From Sipunculus nudus (lineage: Eukaryota; Annelida; Sipuncula; Golfingiida; Sipunculidae), in assembly GCA_026874595.1 (NCBI GenBank), contig CM049307.1, positions 56,253,870 through 56,317,869 of the forward strand: a DNA stretch of 64,000 nt. Reading direction: 5' to 3'. Of this stretch, positions 24,370 through 35,349 are shown piece after piece. Every line of letters begins with the position of its first letter. Position 1 is the stretch's first letter. The translations under genes and the position numbers were made by a program. Under the pieces are notes generated by a model. That model saw only the letters and a list, made by a program, of their open reading frames with translations. It searched no databases and had not been told where the DNA came from.

Positions 24370-24504
24370 GTCTGCTGTTAAGGCAGCAACTATAGCGACT
24401 AAAATAGCATGATAAGAAAAGGCAAGACTAGGTATTCTGCAGGGAAGTTCCCCAATCATCTGCCGACCTGATGCCGATCTGATACTTGTAATATTTTTGC
24501 TCAT
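24370..24504 (-). pseudogene. Exon-like open block, decayed in both duplicated units
   Basis: On the minus strand an open stretch reads SIRSASGRQMIGELPCR, then a hydrophobic run (about YHAILVAIVAALTADK), and meets a GTGAGT donor-like site after AGN. The partner at about 49539-49680 is frameshifted after PSLAF. A second donor-like GTAAGT follows TTACTGATG at about 24282. The product is not recognised. It may be a gene relic copied with the segmental duplication or chance. Confidence 0.25.
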
Positions 24505-25355
24505 GAATATTCATAGCTTAATGCTCCTATGAATATTCATATCTTCAAGGGTCGGGGCATTAGCAACAACTATTTCTTCCATACTTTGACGTAAAAATCA
24601 ATATAACATTCCCTGACAAGAGCTCAAACAAAATATAACTTAATTATACCTGAATTCCCCATCCCGCATCCCCTTTGGTAAAATATTCATTTCACGTGTT
24701 TTACAATTTTTAGGCCACCCAACTCGACGGACAACCGTCGGACCTATTTTTTCATTTTGAGTGTTCGATGCCGTTAACTATAATACAACTTGCGATGGTG
24801 TCACTCAACCGTTGCCAAGCAACTGCTCTACTCCCCGTAAATGGCCGTTATTTGTCCTAATACCTAGTGTGTCCTTAAGCGGTGATTTTCCAAATTTTCC
24901 ATAAAAACCTGTTTCGCAGCGCAACCTTTCAAAACCAGTTATCTCGGCCCATGTAGATCGTCCTACGGAATCCCCGTCCCACAAAAACAATCCCGCGGAC
25001 CTTCCTCCACGCAAGAACGAGTGATATGCTAGTATTGACGAGACAGATAAGCAATGATAAATGTGAGAATTTCCCTGATCTTTATTTGTCTCGGAGCTTC
25101 TGGCATGTATTTAATTTTATTTGACTCTGAAGCACCACAACCCACCCTCTGACCTGGCTCTCAAGTAGATGCTTTGGTATAGGTTACTAATACCTTTTTT
25201 ACCTTCCACGATTTCCTCTACCCGGCAAGTATTGCGGCGAGCTGCGGTGGGCAAATTGTCTTTGCGTACAGCTTATTGTCAACTGATGCATAGTGGCATT
25301 AACATGGTGCTTGCACGAAACACAAGAGTAATAATTATAATATTTCCAGGTGCAA

Positions 25356-26237
25356 TTTAAGTAATGGAAGTGGCTAAACAGCCGGCAGGATGCTGGCAGT
25401 TTAGTCCACAGGCTAAACAGCCGGCAGGAGGATTGACCTTGCCCTTGAGTCTTACCCACTGGTTAAACTGCCGGAAAATAAATATATGGTTTATTTTAGT
25501 CTATTTAAGTGTTATACTCCGTACTTTCAATTATTATTTGGACAATGAGCTGACAACATGGTGATGACTTGGCAAATTGTCTATTTTGCTGGTCTTTATG
25601 TCATAAGTATGTTGCGTACTAGTGAGTAGGTATTAAAAGTGCACATTTGTGATATGTAAAGGGTAGTTTTATATAAATTTCTGATAAAAATTGTAATATT
25701 TACAGGATAGATTTTAGCTTTTGTGATAAAAATATACCAGAAATGTGAATGTTTGTCTAGAGACTGTTTATAGTTTATACACTAGTGTGCTTATGAGCAA
25801 ACATATAATTAGTGTGTGAAAACAAACAACTCAGGATATGTCAAATGAATGGCCAACGAATCAGCTAATTACTTGATCAAAGGTATAATCAAACAATCTT
25901 ACACCACCCCCAATTAAAGCTGTTGAGCCTAGCTATTGTGTTGTGAGATGATGCAAGAAATATCCACACCAAATGGCATTTCTTACAAAGGGGCTATAAA
26001 AATATCTAATTTGTAAGTCAGCACTATATTGTCAGCTCATTGTCAAAATAATAATGGAAAGTAAGGAGTATCACACCCAAATAAAGCATACAATGTTACA
26101 TTCATAATTTCATTTGCCATCAGTTCAGCAAGTGGGCTAGACTCAAGGGCAATGTCAATATCCCCTGATGGCTGTTTAGCCTGTGGACTAAACATGCTGG
26201 CACCCTGCCGGCTGTTTTTGCTACTTCTTTAAGTAAT
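25356..26237. mobile_element. 862-bp TIR element with 10-bp target duplication, present only in unit 1
   Basis: The element (25366-26227) is flanked by TTTAAGTAAT on both sides. Its ends are inverted: GGAAGTGGCTAAACAGCCGG on the left, and on the right the inverse of GAAGTAGCAAAAACAGCCGG. The repeats extend about 65-70 bp through GTTTAGTCCACAGGC, and the left one holds two copies of GGCTAAACAGCCGGCAGG. The matching position in unit 2 (about 52225-52240) is unfilled. Long TIRs with a 9-10 bp target duplication fit Mutator-like (MULE) non-autonomous elements; hAT elements usually give 8 bp. No coding capacity was seen. Confidence 0.75.
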
Positions 26238-27952
26238 CACACAACATCACTTATACAGATGTTCCATAGCCGTTTTCCACAAACGTCCGAGTTCGTTTCC
26301 CTTCACTGGTTACGATAATTAAAGGGACATAATCACGGCAATATTATGCCTATTTTTTTTTTCAGAATATCAGTTCAGTTTTGCTTTATACAAAAGTTTC
26401 TCAGGGAAACTATCTCAACACACGGTCTCAGAAGCTCCACTTGAGCTGCTTAATACCTTGTTTTCGCCTTGCTTGTGAGATGTCCGGTCACTCCTACGAG
26501 GTCGTATGACCGGAGGTCGGATTTTGCGCACACGCGACAGACCAAAACAAGGAGTAGTCGAAAAATGAACGAGCACGGTTGTGCACACCAGTTGTAAACC
26601 AGAAAAAAAAACGCGCTATGTTAATGTAGGCGCCAGTGACCGCTCTTGGTCCACTTTTTAACATTCGTGTACAAATGTAAGGCAACGGTTTCAGTACAAC
26701 ATTTTGGCAGGTACAAATTTTTTTCAAAGAGAACACGCTATTTAAATGCAACATGCTTTGTACCTGATTGGGTATCTTTAAGTAACAAAAATACGCTGCG
26801 AATCAGGAAAGAGCAATAGGATTAACTTAGAAGATGCCAAGCTTCCTAAGGCCTCACCAGTTAATAATGTATATTCCAGTAACATCAGACTCGCATATAT
26901 AGACACATTATCTTGATTTGAAACAGAACATATTTTTTAATGATTTTTCTAACTTGACCTTGTGTAAAAACATTTGAATTTCGAGAGAGGCCGTACCTCA
27001 GAATTTAAATGCCTGTTGGCAAGGTTAGCCAAAAAAGTGCACGGTTAGGTTGGGTTTGGGTAATCCAAGGTTGCTAAAATTGTGTATTCAACATAATATT
27101 ATAACATTTTGATTTTGTAAAGTTTTTTTACTTTTATTAAGTCCTGACAAATATATGAATTACTAAAGTACTAATGTGCCAAAGTAATCACACCAAAACT
27201 AACGAAAAGCTTGAGAAGAACTTGAAAATTCCTCGATGAGGTTATAAATTTGAGCCCCTATTGCCTCGATCGTTTCAGTAACTGGCCCACATTTTATATT
27301 CTCCCTTCATATTCGCAATATAATAAGGAATATTGCGAATATACAGGAAGAATATATTCGAATATACAGGAAGAATATATTCGCAATATTCCTCTTTGTT
27401 AGGTCAAAATTTCAATCCTATTTACCTTTTTTTTTCTTCTTCTTCTTGTTTTTCTGCTCATGTTTGTGCAAAATCTCCAATATGGCTGATTTTTTAAAAA
27501 GTGACCTTGACGCACAAGTTTAGTCATTTATAAAATCATAAATTATTGGTTTTGTACTCTTGGAGACAAAAGACGTTCTGTTGCGCCATGTGGACATGTG
27601 GTAGAAAGCCATCTAGATGAATGGCGGGTGTTTTCCTGTGGCGTTGTCAATACTGCGGTCCTTGCCAAGATTTCACTACAGATAAATGGTGGGTCAAACA
27701 ATCGTTACCTTTCTTGATCTAAAGCGTAACGTATTGATATGCCAGTCAGCGCGAACCTCCGGGCTTTAATCGGCCTAGGTACGAAGTACATTTGTAATAT
27801 GCAAATATTAACGATCCATTCAAAGGCACTGGAAAGGCCGTTAATAGAAGCAACTGAAGAGGTTTCTGCCAGAGTAACGTCATGTAGGCATTGGATTATT
27901 TTCTAATATACATATTTTAGTGATTAGTATAATCACTAACTGCCGGGCAGTT

Positions 27953-30449
27953 CTAGAGTTTTCCCTCAACTGTAAACAAATCAAGTTCGTCTATTATTTC
28001 TCCATATTCAGTCAACACATTTTTCAACGCTTTCTGTTTATTCGGTCCAAGGACATGCATGTAAAGCTGAGCATCAGCCGGTATATTTTGCAAGATCTCG
28101 TTCAAATGCCGCCGAAAATGAACATCAAATGACGCGCCGTCTAGTGACGAGAACTGAAGGTTTACCACATAGCCTCGTTCTGATATATGTAGGTCAGAAA
28201 AGCTGAGAGCGGTGCATGCGTTTCCTTGGCTGATTGTGACGTATGATGTTTGCTTTTTTTCAGCGGTTTCGATGTTCTCCCATGATACAGCTTCTGGAAT
28301 CCAGTAAACACTGTACAAAAACACACTGTCCGCTAGTTTTAGTTGCAGTCTTGTGTAATATTTTGATTTCAAGACTTCTCTGACAGGTAGGACCATTTCA
28401 ATTTCTGAACTAGGTCTCAGAATTTGTTTTGCTTTAACCTTGGATGTTGCCGTCCTCAGGGTGTATTCCACCTAAAAAAGGAGATGTTTTGTAATATTAG
28501 AATATGGAAGACCTGGACAGTTGTGTTGAAACAAGCTCGGCCCTCTCCGCTATCAACCCAAGTTCGATTACCTCTAGAGAATACCGTTCGCGCCATCTTC
28601 GCCTCGCATTTCCTTTAATAACTATGTGGAAAATATGTGAAAAATAAATTACGTTAAAATATGAAAACTTATCTCAATGACTAACTGCATAACATATTTT
28701 CTATCGTGTTAAACAGTGGAAATGGCTTAGTCAATTTGCATTCTCATTTCGCAAAAAAAACTCATTGATAGGGGTTTACCAAAATTCCTCCCGTTTAAGG
28801 GAATTATTAAATTTTAAACTTTTTGTTCAATATGTGACCAATTCAAACGTATAAAAATTATACCACAAGACCGTTCGAAAGTTTGTTCACGCAGTGACAG
28901 TACTGATGGCGTCTTTTACTTGGCCATACTTTAAATCGTATTCATTATAGCAAGTGTAACAATCATGCAATGTGTCAAGCAACGCAGTATGTCGTTATAG
29001 AAAAGATTAATTTCTTTGGTATATAACAGATTGCAAAATACTGTGGTGATTTTCGATTTGTTGGCGGGTTATTTTCTAATTATGACTGTACGAAGCATCC
29101 ACATGCCTAAGGACCCCCCCCCCCCTATGGTGGAACAGATTTTAGAACTTTAGACCGACAAGCTTAACCATACGTTAATGAATACTGGGCCATTTTAGAG
29201 TATATGTAAGTTCTGATCAATCAGTCCTCCCAAATTAAATGCCTTACCAAGTGAGCAAGTAACTGGTATCCTGACGTGGGATCCTCAATACGTTTCCTCA
29301 CTTGCAGCTGGTTTTTGGTGACATAACGGTAAGCTTTTACATTGGGATGCTCCTGTCGTACCCTGTTGAGTATAAACTTGTCCAGGATTTTTATCAGCCC
29401 TTGTCCCTGGTATTCTACTTTCAGCCTCATCATCCCTGCAAGAGTAGCTGTGCCTTTATCCGAAACCCGATGTCCCATGAATCCAATCTTAAAACATAAA
29501 AACAAGAAAGTGGTCGTAGACCAAAACCTCAACCAGATACCTATTCAAATTTTTAAATAAAACAGGATATGTTTGTCATGGTTCAACTCCAATCACATGT
29601 TACCTCAATAATAATCTTCAGTTATGACGGTGACGTAGATTATATCCACAATTTACGGGTTTGTTCCTTAAATGTTGTCCTAACCCTCCGCAAAACTTCA
29701 TGAAAATCTTTCCAGAATTTAAAATGGTACACAGACAAAGAACTGTAAACATAGACAAATGTACCGGGAGTGTCAGCATCTTGTATTCAGAAGTATAAGG
29801 ATGAGAACAGTGGGAGACGCTAAAGTTTTTTTTGTATTACGATTAATTTATTCTATTTCACGGAATTTTCAGGTCAAGCAATAGAGGGGCAACCGAAATC
29901 CCCCCCCCCTTCTCTAAATCCCCTCCCCTCCCCCTTGCTTGATATCATCGATTCACAGTATAATTTTTGACACAAAGTTGCTTGACACATTGTATAACTG
30001 GACAGTTCTAGAGTGGGCAAAACTCGATGACTGACAGGTAGTACGGTATCTAACGGACCATATACATTTGTTGTACAATACCATTATTAAACCGATAAAT
30101 ATGACTAATTAATGTAAATACTGCTCGAACTGCATTAAATCCAGGGACGACAAAATTTTGAATGCCCCCGAAAAGCCAATACCCTTAAAGGTATGTACAG
30201 GTTCCCTAAAGATGTTTTATAATTTAAAAAGCGTTTTGCATTCGTTTGTGTGAAAATCGATGTTTCTTTACTTACGATTTCATTTCCCTTTTCCAGGACA
30301 TAACAGTAACAATCGGGGTCACTGATCGCGTCTTCATATACGTTAGGAATATAATCAAGCCTATTATAAGACTGTTTACTGATTGCACAAACAGCTTCCT
30401 TATCTGCTGTTGTTGCAGCGCGGCATGCGAGAGCACCGTCAAGCCCCAT
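27953..30449 (-). CDS. Gene D: NAT16-like GNAT acetyltransferase, three exons, intact
   Basis: On the minus strand exon 1 is 30449-30276, exon 2 is 29487-29248 and exon 3 is 28471-27953. Donors GTAAGT and GTAAGG and acceptors TTTTAAG and TTTTTTAG keep phase 0, giving about 310 residues. Exon 1 starts at ATG-GGG-CTT and carries ACRAATTADKEAV and LDYIPNVYEDAISDPD. Exon 2 carries IGFMGHRV, the QGQGLIK turn (QGKG in genes A and B/C) and YRYVTKN. Exon 3 starts with VEYTLRT (GTG codon at the splice border, not a start) and contains FSDLHISERGYVV, LDGASFDVHF and LTEYGE. Gene E is its close duplicate. Opposite strand to A and B/C. A strong hairpin lies upstream at 30477-30528. Function by family only. 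Confidence 0.82.
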
Positions 30450-30476
30450 GGTAATGCTAGCATTTGATGGAACTGG

Positions 30477-30528
30477 TTCCCAGCCTGCTTTGCGCTCGAC
30501 TGGAGCGGGACGCAAAGCAGGCTGGGAA
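30477..30528. repeat. Perfect 18-bp inverted repeat just upstream of gene D
   Basis: TTCCCAGCCTGCTTTGCG (30477-30494) pairs perfectly with CGCAAAGCAGGCTGGGAA (30511-30528) around a 16-nt loop, and the arms extend outward imperfectly (GGTTCC/GGAACC). It lies 28 bases upstream of the ATG of gene D and would be in its 5' UTR or promoter. It could be a folded leader element or the core of a small palindromic repeat. Confidence 0.7.
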
Positions 30529-30769
30529 GGAACCCACAGACGCCAGGTCAGTGCGGCGGCCTCAGGGTAGAACCCTAAGACGCCATAGCAGCAATCTACT
30601 AGGCCAAATCTCACCTGCATAGCGACGGGTCCGCACTTAATGAACCCAAAGGCGATTATAACCAAATTTCGACTTAATCCGGAGACGGAGTATAAATTCG
30701 AGTCGTTTTTTTTTTCAATCAAATACAAATCTTATACTTATAGAAGAAAGTTGGTCCATCATTTTGAGT

Positions 30770-31444
30770 GATGATGCGTTTTTTTTAATTGCTTGGTAAC
30801 CACAAAAAAATCGGAATGACCGGAATTCCTGTGCCGTTGCTTGGTGATCTAATGATTCACAGCACACGATTAAGGTATATTGTGCATATTAATAACCCTT
30901 GCAATCAGTGGCGGGTTTAAGCATGTTTTGTCCGATATAAGACCTAATCACTGACCAACTTGCATGGTCAGTAAATGTGAAAAACATGTGACTCTCGATC
31001 CCTTGGCGGTAAATTCTTATTTAATCTGACTGGGTATTAATAGGATTAACAGGGCTTAATACTTTTGTGTCCGATTTAATTGGGCTACCTTACATAAATC
31101 AATCCTTTATACGTCTGACATTAATAATATATGTAACCAGTCAGGTATCGTGCAAAATCTGAGTGCCTCAGTGCCCCCGCGTCCCATTCCGGTGGGCAAA
31201 TGTTAACATCACTGACCAGGTCTTCAAGGTAACATACGAGGTATGAATTTCTTGCCACGAGCAGCGCGCTACGAAATAAATGTAGTCATATTCGTTCATA
31301 TTTTATTTAGAGAGTATTCCACTGAAACTCTATAAGCCTATTTTATTATAGCTTTAAGAATAAAAAATTGAGCCAACATTCCTTATCATAATTAATACAC
31401 CCCCAACCCCGATAAAAAGCCCGGTTACTAGATGTATCAGCTAG
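30770..31444. repeat. Dispersed repeat ending TATCAGCTAG, copy 3 (shortened)
   Basis: Shares TATTGTGCATATTAATAACCC, TTTAAGCATG, CATGGTCAGTAAATGTGAAA, CATCACTGACCAGGTCT, TTTCTTGCCACGAGCA and the CCCCGATAAAAAGCCCGGTT end with the copies at 22.8 and 48 kb. It lacks much of their first third. Confidence 0.6.
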
Positions 31445-32200
31445 TGTTTTATATTAACCAAGTGGAAATCTGATTACAGATTATCTGATGCGAATGCAGC
31501 GCACAACCTATTTCAATGAATGAAATCTGATTAATGAAGTACCGGTGGTTACCAGGTTATTCTAAATGAATTTTAACCAGTACCCATGTATGAGACATCC
31601 GTGCCATAAACCAGTCCCTTGCGGAAAAGTAATCTAATTAGTCTTATGTACAATTAAATTAAGTTATTGATTTGTTTTCTTTTTTTTTAATCAATGTATA
31701 TTATTTGACATGAAGCCAATCAGTCAAGATATATGCTATTGTATGTAAGATTTTTATTAAATTAATAAAGCAGTAAACTGTCTTATGTTAAACTATCTTT
31801 TCTTGAAAAACGTATCAAAAGTAAATTACAAGTGCACTAAACAATGCATTTGCTTTTAACTCTCTTGTTGCCACCTGAATGACCTAATATTAAAATATTT
31901 GTTAATATTTAGAAAAATATCTTAGTTTATAGAGATGCTAAAACCAGTCATATTATAATATATCATTGACAACGATAATTACATGACTGTTTCTTTATGG
32001 TAATTCTGAGTTATTATTTTAAGATTCAATGTTTTCAACTCTGCATGTGAGTACAAAATGTAGTCTTTTTCTGGCAGGTCTGCATTCATATACAAAAGCG
32101 ACATTTACTTTTTTTTCTTTTGACGAACACCTATTAATCATAAATGCAGGCGCTTGGCACCTGTGAGTGTGCGCTACTCTTTGAAGTGAGTTGAGTTTTG
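31445..32200. other. AT-rich spacer
   Basis: No gene or repeat family recognised apart from short A/T runs. Confidence 0.45.
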
Positions 32201-32203
32201 GAG

Positions 32204-32256
<53 letters not shown>

Positions 32257-32341
32257 GTCAGGTGTGTGTTTAACTACACAACGATAAAGTGCTCGACTGA
32301 TAGGAGCTGTAGTATATGTATAGTTCAAGACTTTAACCTAC

Positions 32342-32399
32342 ATGGGTTTTACAACGTTGTTTCGTGAGGGCCGTAGGTCCTCACTCTTCGGAAACCCAT
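32342..32399 (-). ncRNA. Hammerhead-ribozyme-like fold in the 3' part of the Penelope-like element
   Basis: On the minus strand all three hammerhead helices can be drawn. Stem I: ATGGGTTT (32399-32392) pairs with AAACCCAT (32349-32342). The core CCGAAGA (32391-32385) matches C3-U4-G5-A6-N7-G8-A9 except for C at position 4. Stem II: GTGAGG (32384-32379) pairs with CCTCAC (32369-32364). Then GAA (32363-32361) fits positions 12-14. Stem III is the very short palindrome ACAACGTTGT (32360-32351), and A at 32350 fits the cleavage-site residue 17. Penelope-like elements are known to carry minimal type-I hammerheads with short stem III in their pseudo-LTRs, so the context fits. The U4-to-C change would probably weaken or abolish cleavage. 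Confidence 0.72.
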
Positions 32400-32417
32400 C
32401 ATGAAGTGGGCCAGGTA

Positions 32418-32957
32418 TTAAGATTTTTGAATGTTTGATCTGGCGCATGCGTAGTTAGCCAGGAGGTGTTTCGCCCTGTGTCTGCATGTGCTCGCGAGTT
32501 CGTTTCTTTTGTTTAGTGTTGACAATAGAGGTCTGTATATAATGAAGAATTTCTCTTCCAGGCAGAGATTACAGGATTTGTTAGTCGTGGAGTATGGTTT
32601 TGCTTTGCTTATAATCTTCCATTGTATTGAGTGTTGCACATGGTTGCCTTTCAGTTTCCAAATGTATTCGCAGAGAGTTGTACTGTTACGTTTGTTTACA
32701 TTTCTGAAGCTTGAGACGTGGGCATTGTACCGCGTTTTAAAAGTATTTTCTGTCAGTCCTATGTATGTTTCTGGTCTCTGGTTGTCTTTGCGTGTCACAG
32801 TAGCCTGGTATACTATATTACTGATGAGACAGTTTCTTTGTAGCGGACATTGTTGTCTGTTTCTGCAGTTACAGTTGTTCTGTTCGATTTGCTGTGATTT
32901 ATGTTTATTCAATACAGACTTGTTGTGCGCTGATATGATCTGGCCCATGTTTTGCAT
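32418..32957 (-). pseudogene. GIY-YIG endonuclease segment of the Penelope-like element
   Basis: This 179-codon open frame holds the cysteine-rich linker followed by the GIY-YIG core (residues ~50-95: SNIVYQATV, TYIGLTENTF, TRYNAHVSSF) and a C-terminal tail with NLCLEEKFFIIY. In this family the domain nicks target DNA for reverse transcription. It is out of frame with the RT segment through a T-run frameshift near 33045, so it is not translated as part of one protein here. The segment itself is otherwise open. Confidence 0.8.
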
Positions 32958-33031
32958 GCTGCTGTACCTTAGCTTAACATTGTTTTTATTCAGTGATTTA
33001 TATAGTATATGTCCAGCTGGGAAGCATTTGT

Positions 33032-34126
33032 TCAGTAGCGTGAAAAATTGGGTCCAATGTTGGTGGCTACGTTGTCACTGAATGGTGGGTTAAACCAGGT
33101 GATGCTTCTCCGTCTGTTGCGTTTTCTCCCTTCACTGTTACGGCCCTCGTTGGAGTTGGGGTGCGGCTTGTATTCCAGCGTGTAGTCATATCCGCTATTT
33201 TTCAGTATTTCTTGGTATACTGGCGCTGCTTCCTTGAAAATAGTTTCGTTTGATGAGATGCTTGAAAGTCTGTTGTTAATGCTTTTTGGTATGTTTTTTA
33301 TCATGGTTGGCGGATGGTTGCTGTCCTTATGCACATACAGGGGGGTGTTGTTTGGCTTTAAAAATGGCTTGTATGTGCCGGTTCGTAGGTCTAGGGTTAT
33401 GTCTAGGTATTCAACTGTTTTTTTATTTGCTTCTATTATAATTCTTAGATTGTTCCTTGCAAATATTTTACATATTTCCTTTTTGATGATTTCCGCTTGT
33501 CTAAGTGTTTTTCGGCATATGGCTAACCCATCGTCCCTGTACAGTCCGACGTTGATGTCCATGTGCTGCAGCTGTGACAGAAGGAACAGACCAATCAATT
33601 CACAAGTTTCGGCGCCGTCATAGCTGCCCATAGTGACGTCGAATCTGGGATTGTTGCGTTTGCACCATGGGGTATCATCGTTGTACAGGGTGGCACTTTT
33701 TGCGTGGCGGATGATGTGCTTTTCGTTATCCGATATGGTGTCATACTGAGATGCGAAGTCCAAGGCTTTGTCTAGTCGGTCTTCGGTGATTGACGGGTAA
33801 AAGTCTCATATATCGAAACAGATGAATGATGGTTTGCTCTTGTTTTCTACTTCGTTAAACCAGTATATAACTTGGTCGGTGTTTTTCCATTGGTTGAATT
33901 TCGTAGCTTGTTTAATGTTTGAGTTGATTCTTGCCAATATCTGCTTGCTGATTTTGCCAATATCGGGTTTGCACGGGTTTATCAGTCTGCAGCTTGGTTT
34001 ATTGCTAAAGTTTGGCTTATGGTCTTTGAGTGTGATGAAGGCCTGGCTTTTATTCGTGGTTCCTATTCTGTCACTGAGTTCAAGTTGTGTTGCAATCTTT
34101 TGGTCCTCTAAAGTAATCCGGTTCAC
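33032..34126 (-). pseudogene. Reverse-transcriptase segment of the Penelope-like element
   Basis: One frame covers the palm and thumb: TLKDHKPNF and CRLINPCKPDIG upstream of motif A, FDI then an in-frame TGA then DFYPSIT, the DVTMGSYDGAETCEL block, YRDDGLAI with the catalytic aspartates, and an EYLDITLDL segment. Apart from the TGA the frame is open, implying recent loss of function or a low-copy damaged insert. Confidence 0.82.
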
Positions 34127-34639
34127 CGATGCCAGTGGGTTCTTCTTATAATCCTTTTCTATATTCCTTTTTAAAAGTTCGTTGTACTGCTCTAGCTCTC
34201 TAGCTTATAGAAGTTATTGGTTTTGTCTGCGGCTACCTGTAATTTTTCTTCTTTTTTGATGAGTTGAGTGTCCCTGCGTAGTTGTTTCTGGAAAGGTTTG
34301 TTGGTGCTTTTGAATTTGATATTTTGTACGATGTTCAATAATCCATCTTCGAATTCTTTTAGCTCCGGTGTTTGCGGTGGTGGTTTAGCAGAGCGGAATC
34401 CATAGGTCTCTTTTTTGTATGCGTTGCCGCCGGGGTTCAGGAAGAAGTAAGATCTCCATCTGATATTTCTTATAAATTTGTGTTTTTTCAATCAAACATT
34501 TCAAGTATCCCTTCGGTGTTGGTATGTGGATGTTCTTAGTAGAATACCCGAGGTTAATGTGGTTAAGTCCTTGCTCCATGGTAGTTCAGAGAGTGCTCAA
34601 CAAAAGGCTGGAGCAAATTATAGTCAGGTGTGTGTATAT

Positions 34640-34915
34640 ATATATATTCTTTTCTGAGGAGCTCCTGCCACACAAACTTGGTTCCCGTCCAGCTACTCTC
34701 CTCTTTTATATATAATGAGTTTTTTTTTCGAAATGCCACGACTCCCCAAAGCCACCCAACTGTGCTAAAAAATACAATGGGATGTAACGGTGCCTGTGTT
34801 AATTTAGCAACGATCGCAGGAGTGTAAAAGCTATTTTTACCATCGGCGTCAAACTCAGAATAGTAACAATATACTTCAACGTGTTTAATACTCGGTATCA
34901 ATATATTATATATAA

Positions 34916-34961
<46 letters not shown>

Positions 34962-35157
34962 TATTATAAATGGTATAGCCGTGTTAGTCTGTAGTAGAAG
35001 TGTAGGTAAAGAGAAAGAGTGACGCCTTTAAGATAGACTTGTTATTAATACACTATTAACAAGTAAGTCCATCTAAAAGGCGTCACACTTCCTCTTTACC
35101 TACATTTATATATATTTATATATACACACACACATATATATATATATAGTTTTATAT
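34640..35157. other. Simple repeats right of the Penelope-like element
   Basis: Contains an ATA/TAA trinucleotide run (about 34919-34961) and an imperfect inverted repeat in which a GTGACGCCTTT-AGAT phrase near 35020 reappears inverted as TAAAAGGCGTCAC near 35075. (TA)n/(CA)n runs lie at 35100-35155. No gene recognised. Confidence 0.5.
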
Positions 35158-35158
35158 A

Positions 35159-35345
35159 CAGTGAAACCCGGGACTTCGGACACCCCGCCTAACGGAAAAT
35201 TTTTTTGGGCCGGCCGACAGAGCGTTTTTACTATTTTAAGATCCCCTCTGGGGCGGACACCCCGCTATTCAGGACAACGGACCCTCTTTGTCTGCCCGAT
35301 GGCTTAAATCACCCCAGTTAATGGACACCCAAGCGGCCACCCCAT
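35159..35345 (+). mobile_element. pogo/Tigger-like DNA transposon fragment
   Basis: After a TA dinucleotide the sequence begins CAGTGAAACCCGGGACTTCG and continues with repeated GGACACCCC phrases. This resembles the terminal repeat of pogo/Tigger elements of the Tc1-mariner superfamily, which begin CAGTGAAACC and insert at TA. The opposite end was not found and no transposase was seen, so it is a fragment or MITE. Confidence 0.5.
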
Positions 35346-35349
35346 TCGA

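Larger units (their letters stand above)
20998..29812. repeat. Segmental duplication, unit 1
   Basis: From about 20998 (GTGTGTTCTCCGTC) to at least 29812 this region aligns with 44288-64000, in the same order and orientation, apart from insertions private to one side. Shared landmarks: the GTCCGTGCGACAG start, an orphan exon copy near 21842-22115, the ACCGGGTTTATCAGCTAG repeat ending near 23867, an exon-like block near 24370-24504, the CCGCGGACCTTCCTCC stretch near 24990, and exons 3 and 2 of gene D. Divergence looks like roughly 5-12 percent with small indels, judged by eye. Confidence 0.9.
32254..34635 (-). mobile_element. Penelope-like retroelement (RT plus GIY-YIG endonuclease), defective
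   Basis: Minus-strand element. The reading frame starts at ATG 34579. Order: N-terminal region with the YFFLNPGG block, reverse transcriptase with FDI(stop)DFYPS (motif A), a GSYDGAETCELIG block and LYRDDGLAI (catalytic YRDD), then a linker with a cysteine cluster (CNCRNRQQCPLQRNC) and a C-terminal GIY-YIG endonuclease (IVYQATV then TYIGLTENTFKTRY). The product is broken: a frameshift in an A-run near 34490, a frameshift near 34203, a TGA inside RT motif A near 33808, and a frameshift in a T-run near 33045. A 17-bp sequence (ACACACACCTGACTATA on the minus strand) occurs at both edges (about 34619-34635 and 32254-32270), consistent with the pseudo-LTRs of such elements. Both edges abut TA/TG simple repeats. 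Confidence 0.88.

Noticed and set aside
30135-30728. 197-codon open frame containing exon 1 of gene D
   Set aside because: Only the 58 codons 30449-30276 are conserved in the family. The upstream part includes the palindromic hairpin and the downstream part follows a GTAAGT donor, so both extensions are non-coding.
32488-34151. Plus-strand open frames of 100-197 codons opposite the Penelope-like element
   Set aside because: They are antisense shadows of the RT and GIY-YIG coding frames, rich in Leu, Phe and Cys, with no family resemblance.
32254-34635. The shared 17-bp ACACACACCTGACTATA at both edges of the Penelope-like element as a target-site duplication
   Set aside because: It is longer than usual target duplications of this group and extends into element-like sequence on the 5' side, so a pseudo-LTR remnant is more likely. 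A target duplication cannot be fully excluded.
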